Assembly: GCF_032884065.1 (NCBI RefSeq)
Contig: NC_088863.1
Location: 45,243,687 to 45,307,686 of the forward strand
Direction: 5' to 3'
From: Artemia franciscana
Taxonomy: Eukaryota > Arthropoda > Branchiopoda > Anostraca > Artemiidae
DNA length: 64,000 nt
Part shown: piece by piece, positions 61,101 through 64,000 of the stretch
Position numbering within the stretch: position 1 is the first letter of the stretch
How the letters are laid out: the number at the start of each line of letters is the position of its first letter
Program-made: the position numbers and the translations under genes
Notes under the pieces: generated by a model
The model's input: the letters and a program-made list of their open reading frames with translations, nothing else
What the model was told of the DNA's origin: nothing
Database searches by the model: none

Positions 61101-63203
61101 TCGACGGGTAGAGATATATCTCCGATTCCAGATACTTCTTCATTTTTTCATAGTCATCTAGTAGAGGAATTTTGAAGATTTATCTTTTCGTGTTAGTTGT
61201 TTCCATAAGGGTAACTTTTCCTGAAAAACCTTCGGGTTTTCTTCCGCTTCGATGGTTTTGACTCTGCCGTCCTGCATCTGTTAATTGAGATGATTGAGAG
61301 CTGCGAATGTATCAATCAAGTATGCCAACACGAGAATGAGCTAGGAATTTTTGAAGCAATCTACACGACATAAGTTGCTGATCTCGCAAAAACAGGGCTT
61401 ATCCCACAAGCATGAAAAACACCGATTCAGTGCCTATCCTCGGGATAACCACGAAACGTTAAGAGAGTAAAGAAGTGCCTCGAATTAAGACCCAATTTCT
61501 TTACACAGCTCCTCGAAGATTCGGTGCTTCAGAGCATTTTTCTCATTTTGTTCATATATTCCTCTACTACTTTTAATACTTTTGCCAGTTTTGGAGGCAA
61601 GGTTTTTCTTTGCGGACATGCCTGTGCAAAACTATATTTGCTTCTCTGCACGGCTAGAGCTCTGTCCCTACAAACTGCAGAAACCATATCCCACGAAATA
61701 TTGTTTTCTCTTAACAAGTCATACACCAGTTTCCTCATGTCGGCTGCCTTAGTTGTTGTTGTAAGAGACTCACAAAATGAAGAAAATTCCTTTATCGCGT
61801 CGTCTTTCACATAGCGCACAGGTATCGCAATTTGGCTTAGATTAAAAATGTCTTTTATCTCGTGGAGTTAAAGGCTGAGTTTTCCTGGCCTTCATTCTGT
61901 TGTGAATTGAAATTTCTTGTGTCTTTTTAAGAGTCAAAAGTGATTGAAGAGCAACCAGCTCCCCTCTAACGTCAATTAATTCCCCCAATACACCCAATCA
62001 AAATTTTGATATTGCCATCTTGTTCGGCATAGTTGAAAGATCCAGTAACTATGTATCTGGGGATGTCAGCCCCCCCCCCTCTACAGCCTACAGTTTTGAC
62101 AGGTCGTCAAAACGGCGCAGCTCAGGAATGACTGAGGGTATTTGGAACTTTCAGGGAATGATGTGGTGAATGATCAATTGACCAAAAAGGCAATATATGC
62201 ACGCTACTGCTATTACTACTACTACTATCTTAATTGCTACTGCTACTACAATTACTGCCTCTGTGTGACTACTACTAAGACTGAGGATATTGAGGTAAAA
62301 ACTTCAGGAAATGCTGAAGGGGTCGTATCAAGCTGAAGATTCCAAGGCCTCATAAGGGTGAAGTTCAACTGACCAAAAGCCAATACGTGCATGCTACTAC
62401 TGTTCCTTCTACTATGACTACCACTCCTGAGGCTAGGGGGTAAGAAGATGAAACTTTGGGAGAATATTGAATTAATAAAAATGCATTATGTCCATACTAC
62501 TACTACTACTGTAACAGTAGCACAGTAACAGTATACAGGAATTCGGGACCAGTAATATTGATAAAAGTGATGAGGTCCTGTTGGGAACCTCCTTTTGCTA
62601 CCGAGTCTGCTAAATCATTACCTGCAATTTTAAGATATTTTGGATTTAACATGCTTTACAAACCGCAAAAAAAGATTACCTTTGACATTCAAAGTTGGCA
62701 CTTATTACACGTGTACGCACTGTCCAGGACAAGTTAAAGAGTGAATTGTTAATACTTAGTTGTGCCTGACAAAGGCGTCACTTTCCAAAACGGAGGGAGA
62801 GGGGCTAATGGATTTTGTCGACTGGTTGGTCATTTTTACCGACTGATTTGGGTAATATTGCTATTAAAGTTACTTCTTATTTTTTATAGATTATTTAACA
62901 TACTCCGTCATACGTTTTATACTTGTCGAGTACTTAAAAATTTCAGACCTAGAACCGGATGCAGTTCAATACATATCTGTACAAACAAAATGGTAACTTC
63001 TCCCTGAAAGTCCATAGTTATTAATAAGTTCCTTTTCATTTTAGTTGATTGAGATGATGCAAGTCTATTTGAAATGCTCAGGAAATAACGAAGAAGAGTT
63101 GTTGTTGGGTAAACTTTCATGCCTCAATATTGTAGAAAGCTCTGATGAAATACAGTCCAATATTGCTGAGGTCATGGGTGTTATCTCTTCAATGCACTTG
63201 TAA
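33890..63203 (+). CDS. ANKRD54: ANKRD54-like ankyrin-repeat protein, spliced gene (coding exons joined)
   Basis: Four exons (33890-34166, 39924-40039, 54435-54562, 63045-63203) join in frame through GT-AG introns of 5,757, 14,395 and 8,482 bp. Together they encode the ankyrin domain and C-terminal tail of a protein that follows human ANKRD54 in order. There is a repeat with TPLHISASRGYLDIV, one with NTPLHLAVCTAKVPVV, one with STPIQLARSKL, and then a helical C-terminus ending at TAA 63203. ANKRD54 is known as a small nucleo-cytoplasmic shuttling adaptor that binds kinases such as Lyn and Btk in vertebrates; the role in this organism is unknown. The 5' end is incomplete: the first exon listed begins with a split codon, so at least one exon is upstream. 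Introns hold antisense and sense LINEs, fold-back elements and tandem arrays. Confidence 0.88.
34590..37760 (-). pseudogene. LINE with endonuclease and reverse transcriptase, broken (element L2), antisense in intron
   Basis: Minus-strand frames give an AP-type endonuclease from about 37560 (DFWNVRTM; SEIRWKRVG in another frame; VVGDLNPKLG within 36982-37293). A linker follows at 36105-36883. RT starts at 35793-36041 (NWRGINLLPVSSKLLA), then FIDFGKAFVSVD carries the first catalytic Asp. The long frame 34687-35685 (332 codons) has VRQDCVLSP and LDFAEKVVLL. The catalytic FADD box (residues ~84-87) is FAEK, losing both Asp. Its C-terminus has LLYASECWKI and TRRWTYLGHALCM. The copy keeps most of its length but several frameshifts separate the domains. 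A 42 bp in-frame duplication lies in the long frame. It resembles RTE-like LINEs. Transcription would be opposite to the host gene. Confidence 0.88.
35256..35339. repeat. 42 bp in-frame tandem duplication inside the LINE RT
   Basis: Two adjacent identical 42 bp copies (35256-35297 and 35298-35339) duplicate 14 codons, reading NIEKSKSMAIKSS twice. Identity of the copies points to a recent slippage or assembly event. Confidence 0.95.
39924..40039 (+). CDS. ANKRD54: ANKRD54-like exon: central ankyrin repeat
   Basis: The acceptor CTTTCGTTTTTAG ends at 39923 and the donor GGCAG|GTAAAA follows 40039. It encodes LLLHYGANVKAKDSIGNTP, then LHLAVCTAKVPVVTELVKA. This is a full ankyrin unit with the GNTPLHLA signature and the short VPVV segment characteristic of ANKRD54. 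The phase leaves one G at the end, completed by GA in the next exon to make Gly. Confidence 0.92.
40440..41040. repeat. Imperfect inverted repeat around a shared dispersed repeat
   Basis: The left arm, with GCCAAATAGTAATTGAATTT and GAATAATCAAGTTAAACTTA (40450-40560), pairs with the right arm 40915-41035, which contains TTTAACTTGATTATTC and GACTATTTGGC. The centre (40595-40890) is the repeat also found at 32340-32645. Confidence 0.7.
40983..41290 (-). pseudogene. Short LINE fragment (endonuclease-RT linker)
   Basis: Minus-strand frames read RISCFDLRNLKDSTITEKYV (about 41250-41195), then SEEAWEKLQHNVFKASESSV and KAQKLSDEFLEAIEQLN. This resembles the linker between endonuclease and RT in RTE-like LINEs. 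Neither catalytic domain is present. It is a fragment only. Confidence 0.6.
41295..41900. other. Unassigned stretch
   Basis: Short frames on both strands show no motif. It may extend the LINE fragment upstream, but I cannot show this. Confidence 0.35.
41900..44450. repeat. Tandem array with alternating half-units and TAG-rich spacers (family T4)
   Basis: Phrases such as TTAGTTCAACATCCCCCTCA, CCCTGAAAGTTTCA(A/C)CTTAAT and GCCCTTTTGACAACCTGCAT alternate every ~115-130 bp, giving a dimeric unit of roughly 235 bp. Many units contain AGTAGTAGCAGTAGTA-type trinucleotide DNA. Anchor positions include 42036, 42141, 42256, 42527, 43298, 43548, 43664, 43772, 44004, 44183, 44300 and 44420. A LINE 5' fragment interrupts it at 42602-43100. 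Reverse-orientation units are at 60400-61050 and 62110-62540. Confidence 0.85.
42602..43100 (+). mobile_element. LINE 5' fragment inserted in family T4
   Basis: From ACTGGACGTCCCAGGGACTT to about 43100 it matches the 5' part of the larger LINE at 48520-48990, including ACTTGGAACGTTACCACG at the start of the endonuclease region. It stops early in the endonuclease and is therefore 3'-truncated, which is unusual for target-primed LINE copies. Confidence 0.75.
44450..44800 (+). repeat. Single family T3 module
   Basis: It has the same order as the 27.5-29.5 kb units: a CTTGCCCC block, GAACCAAATGATTATCTAAA, GGGGGCTGGTTGCCCTCCAA, CTTTTGACTCATAAAAAGGG and AATGAGCCCTC. It lies directly after family T4. 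Confidence 0.75.
44801..46046. other. Unassigned intronic stretch
   Basis: AT-rich. Two short related phrases with TTTTTATA(A/G)GGG(A/T)AACCTAC at about 45255 and 45500 hint at a weak duplication. No gene is seen. Confidence 0.45.
46047..46347. repeat. Near-perfect hairpin, copy B (132 bp arms, 37 bp loop)
   Basis: The arms 46047-46178 and 46216-46347 are reverse complements apart from an A-run length difference and one base (TTCATATA against TTCGTATA). The inner arm sequence, for example GGGGCTGCTTCCTCATC, differs clearly from copy A's GAGTTGTCCCCTCCAC, yet both arms of B carry it. Confidence 0.95.
46047..47759 (+). mobile_element. Composite fold-back element, copy B
   Basis: It has the same layout as copy A: head hairpin 46047-46347, then CTGAACGTTTTTGAATCAAT and a long interior collinear with 20255-21700. 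It ends TCGCTCCTTACTACAG, hairpin AGTTCGT/ACGAACT, TTTGATT. The two copies differ at many single positions but not in order. No transposase is encoded, so mobilisation would need enzyme from elsewhere. Confidence 0.88.
49382..52045 (+). mobile_element. Pogo-like DNA transposon nested in the LINE
   Basis: The 2,664 bp insertion splits the LINE endonuclease. TATTG stands at both edges (49377-49381 and 52046-52050), consistent with a duplicated target or a TA target with matching neighbours. The ends show imperfect terminal inverted repeats: GCATGGCCGCAGGCA on the left, and GCCATGGGCGTAGGGA as the reverse complement of the right. The interior encodes a broken pogo/Tigger-type transposase. Confidence 0.8.
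50070..51340 (+). pseudogene. Pogo/Tigger-type transposase, broken
   Basis: The N-terminal piece (within 49985-50374) has a psq/CENPB-type helix-turn-helix: VETAYLKSEKSVGFSASAMG then VLRGTMQDYMKK. A middle region (about 50380-50850) retains phrases such as KVPDNW-like and KPSKQSPVVL in changing frames. The C-terminal DDE region (50856-51092) has LDLAKNNGVALLTVPPHTT, then KKLQPLERTLTGTLKAY and AYPKALTSENRIS. A further charged tail is at 51103-51336. The LLLDNH box that normally carries the second catalytic Asp reads VLKAHEQ, so the enzyme would be inactive, and stops separate the pieces. The family call is firm (pogo superfamily, DDE_1); the subfamily is not. Confidence 0.85.
54435..54562 (+). 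CDS. ANKRD54: ANKRD54-like exon: last ankyrin repeat
   Basis: The acceptor GTGTTTTTCAG ends at 54434 and the donor CGAGAG|GTAATT follows 54562. It encodes SNLAELDRSGSTPIQLARSK, then LRMFEKYLHKSSGEIITQEL. The STPIQLARSKL segment corresponds to RTPLHLAKSKL of the last ANKRD54 repeat, and the helical stretch after it to the vertebrate EVKQII region. The exon ends between codons, in phase with the last exon. Confidence 0.9.
55211..55288. repeat. Two-copy 39 bp tandem repeat
   Basis: GAGCCAAGAGCTCACATGGC at 55211 recurs at 55250 as GAGCCAAGAGCTCAAATGGC, each followed by ACTTGTGAC(G/A)AGGTC. Confidence 0.9.
55574..55872. mobile_element. Fold-back hairpin element, diverged copy D
   Basis: The outer arms carry CTGAAAGTAAGGAGCGGTAT (from 55603) and ATGTCACTCCTTACTTTCAG (to 55841), matching the heads of copies A and B. 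The inner arms no longer pair well (AACATCCCCCTCTTAACG against GTGAGGCATTGAGGAGGG). There is no composite tail, so this is the hairpin alone. Confidence 0.8.
55971..56042 (-). tRNA. tRNA-Asp-like sequence (anticodon position ATC), likely pseudogene or SINE head
   Basis: The 72-base minus-strand sequence matches eukaryotic tRNA-Asp in layout. The A box is TAGTATAGTGGTCAGTA. A perfect anticodon stem CCCGC/GCGGG encloses loop TTATCAC, so the anticodon reads ATC where tRNA-Asp has GTC. The discriminator base is G. A TTTTTTT run lies two bases after it, as a Pol III terminator would. Against a working gene: the T loop is TCCTATT instead of TTCAATT, so the B box is degraded, one T-stem pair is lost, and two acceptor pairs fail. 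It lies antisense in an intron of the ANKRD54-like gene. Confidence 0.65.
56043..56339. other. Unassigned AT-rich stretch
   Basis: No gene is seen between the tRNA-like sequence and array T1. Confidence 0.4.
56340..58350. repeat. Tandem array of ~420 bp units (family T1), right copy
   Basis: The same unit structure as 1-1318, with GAAGCAC anchors near 56655, 57059 and 57489 and the terminal GGAAGTGCCCAAAC at 58247. A local duplication, GGATCCGTTCCGGTTA / GGATCCGATCCGTTCCG, lies at 57543-57583. The array ends GCGATCGCTATATGTCACTT with a small palindrome CACTTGGTAAATACCAAGTG (58320-58339) and CCATAAAA, the same terminus as the left copy. Confidence 0.9.
58351..59200. other. Unassigned stretch with fold-back family scraps
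   Basis: Short phrases AACTCAAAACGACCAGAAAG and TAAACCCAAACGAACAGAT at 58983-59042 echo the fold-back arms. No gene is supported. Confidence 0.45.
59210..60270 (+). mobile_element. Rearranged member of the composite fold-back family (copy E)
   Basis: It carries CAGGGGTGATCATATCGAAC and the shared G-rich modules, then at 59950-60262 a diverged hairpin starting CAACTGAAAGTTAGGAGC and ending GTTCCTTACTTTCAGTTTAA. The module order differs from copies A and B, with the tail modules before the hairpin. A run of about 19 G at 59561-59579 is an assembly risk. Confidence 0.65.
60400..61050 (-). repeat. Family T4 units, reverse orientation
   Basis: AACTTTCAGG(G/C)TRTG, TTGAACTAGG and TTGTCGAAAGGGTGTATCAG phrases are reverse complements of the 41.9-44.45 kb array, with CTACTACTAC-type spacers. 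At least five half-units are visible. Confidence 0.78.
61130..61885 (-). pseudogene. hAT-type transposase remnant (ZBED5/SCAND3-like)
   Basis: The minus-strand frame 61529-61819 contains DAIKEFSSFCESLTTTTKAA, WDMVSAVCRD and KTLPPKLAKVLKVVEEYMN. These are hallmarks of the hAT transposase family that gave rise to vertebrate ZBED5 and SCAND3-like genes. About 20 residues that normally lie between VCRDRA and KTLPP appear to be deleted. Further downstream, in broken frames to about 61130, come SLNVSWLSRG, LAYLIDTFAALNHLN and FQEKLPLWKQL, the next conserved stretches of the family. In-frame stops show it is a pseudogene. The BED finger and dimerisation end are not seen. Confidence 0.8.
61900..62540 (-). 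repeat. One family T3 module and further family T4 units, reverse orientation
   Basis: 61915-62095 has TTTTTAAGAGTCAAAAGTG, GAGCAACCAGCTCCCC and TTGATATTGCCATCTTGTTC, the reverse complement of a T3 unit. 62110-62540 has GGAACTTTCAGGGAATGATG and CTACTACTACT-rich units of T4. The T3-T4 adjacency mirrors the one at 44.45 kb. Confidence 0.75.
62541..63044. other. Intron end before the last exon
   Basis: No gene is seen. The acceptor is CCTTTTCATTTTAG at 63044. Confidence 0.55.
63045..63203 (+). CDS. ANKRD54: ANKRD54-like terminal coding exon
   Basis: The acceptor CCTTTTCATTTTAG ends at 63044. The frame is open for 52 codons to TAA at 63201-63203 and encodes LIEMMQVYLKCSGNNEEELL, then SSDEIQSNIAEVMGVISSMH. 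It is in phase 0 with the preceding exon. It fits the vertebrate C-terminus, with a helix after the last ankyrin repeat (IHMLREYLERLG-type) and a second helix ending in a Ser-rich tail. That match is by helix position and spacing rather than by strong identity. Confidence 0.82.
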   Translation: MIEMMQVYLKCSGNNEEELLLGKLSCLNIVESSDEIQSNIAEVMGVISSMHL

Positions 63204-63310
63204 CTCCCCTTAATTTCTATTTTTTTATTTTTACTTTATAAATACGGATTTTATAATCAACTTGGTTGTCTGCATACTATCAATAAAATTTGCCTTTTTC
63301 ATTTTATTTA
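63204..63310 (+). terminator. 3' untranslated region and polyadenylation signal of the ANKRD54-like gene
   Basis: AATAAA lies at 63282-63287, 79 bases after the stop codon, followed by a T-rich stretch. This is a normal spacing for transcript cleavage. Confidence 0.65.
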
Positions 63311-63850
63311 ACATCTAATTGAACTAGACCAGACGATGATGAAAGGGAAAGGTAGAAATGAAGGGACTGGAGAGTTGCAATTGTATGCTTAATTTGATGC
63401 ATCTTTCTGGGTTAGAATCTGACCACCAAGCTGTAATTCGTCCCATATGTCATCATGGGAAGTCATTGGGATTTCTCACTTTTGATATAGGAAAACTGAA
63501 GAATTATGAAGAAAAATGCATTCAAAAGACTTTTTTGTAGTCTAGTAATATTAATAATAATATGTTTTATTGCGCTAAAATCTCTCGACCCATGGCAATA
63601 CATAAACAAAGAAAACACATCAGATAAATCAGATCTACTTTTGTGTTCAAACTTGCAAAACATTCATCACTCATCACATTCACCAGGCATCTCTCATCAG
63701 ACCTACACTCTCCATAAACTTCATTTTGCAGCTCACTCAATTCTTCACGCTCATACATCACATGACCCACACTGTCATCCATACTTCAACACAAGGGTAA
63801 AAATAAGGACCATCCTGGCCTTGCCTTCTCCCTAAAAACTTCCTTCTTAC
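63311..63850. other. Unassigned stretch downstream of the gene
   Basis: Overlapping frames on both strands (for example 63506-63835 and 63567-63782) show no domain. Nothing is called. Confidence 0.4.
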
Positions 63851-63856
63851 CTCAAG

Positions 63857-63974
63857 TGGTAAGCTATTTTCCCTCAATTCAATAATATACTTCAATCCCT
63901 CCTTTTTTAAGTTCACTTTAAACAAAACTCCTTCACCGCCACGTAGAGGTGCAGGGAATCGGAAAGACTTCTTT
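63857..63974 (-). CDS. Possible exon of a minus-strand gene or repeat at the window edge
   Basis: The minus strand has an open frame reading FRFPAPLRGGEGVLFKVN, then KKEGLKYIIELRENSLPLE, directly followed by a strong donor-like GAG|GTAAGAAGG. A TTTTGCAG acceptor-like site lies just upstream near 63982, but the frame meets a TGA between it and the coding stretch. I do not recognise the product. It could equally be repeat-derived. The window ends too soon to decide. Confidence 0.22.
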
Positions 63975-64000
63975 CATACTGCAAAACCTCTACCTTTGAT

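Larger units (their letters stand above)
54563..63044 (+). other. Last intron of the ANKRD54-like gene (8.5 kb)
   Basis: GT at 54563 and AG at 63043-63044. It contains a fold-back hairpin, a tRNA-like sequence, array T1, hairpin-family DNA, array T4 in reverse and a hAT pseudogene. The 54600-55570 segment shows no gene. Confidence 0.78.

Overview
The window is eukaryotic, AT-rich and dominated by mobile and tandemly repeated DNA. No bacterial-style gene organisation is visible. Its one convincing host gene is a spliced, plus-strand ankyrin-repeat gene resembling ANKRD54. Four exons are supported at 33890-34166, 39924-40039, 54435-54562 and 63045-63203, with a possible further 5' exon at 31068-31208. 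Introns reach 14.4 kb and are filled with transposons. The element mix (Helitrons, RTE-like LINEs, Ty3/gypsy, an F-type env remnant, pogo, hAT, many fold-back elements) and the low coding density suggest an invertebrate, most likely an arthropod and perhaps a crustacean with a repeat-rich genome. That is inference; nothing here fixes the species.

Layout. 1-1.3 kb: end of a tandem array of ~420 bp units, seen again at 56.3-58.4 kb. 1.5-2.45 kb: truncated reverse copy of a composite fold-back element whose fuller copies are at 19.95-21.70 and 46.05-47.76 kb. 2.45-3.65, 7.39-8.29, 8.29-9.56, 12.44-12.65 and 17.10-18.07 kb: one Helitron family carrying the 3' end of a Pif1-like helicase gene, a minisatellite and, in two copies, a tRNA-like segment. 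3.9-7.0 kb: decayed retroviral-type envelope gene without gag or pol. 12.9-14.7, 34.6-37.8, 41.0-41.3, 42.6-43.1 and 47.9-54.1 kb: LINE remnants. The last of these is split by a pogo-like DNA transposon at 49.38-52.05 kb. 24.4-27.46 kb: minus-strand Ty3/gypsy pol pseudogene. 27.46-29.5, 41.9-44.45, 60.4-61.05 and 19.2-22.6 kb: tandem arrays of separate families. 55.97-56.04 kb: tRNA-Asp-like sequence. 61.1-61.9 kb: hAT (ZBED5-like) transposase pseudogene.

Every recognisable transposon gene has stops, frameshifts or lost catalytic residues, so I see no autonomous element. The most interesting structures are four. (1) Fold-back elements have ~131 bp arms that are almost identical within a copy but differ between copies. 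They end in sequences that look like a 5' splice site on the left and a 3' splice site on the right. (2) Two Helitrons are joined head to tail with no base between them. (3) A helicase-motif segment has been multiplied inside the Helitron minisatellite. (4) Helitrons carry RNA polymerase III promoter-like boxes.
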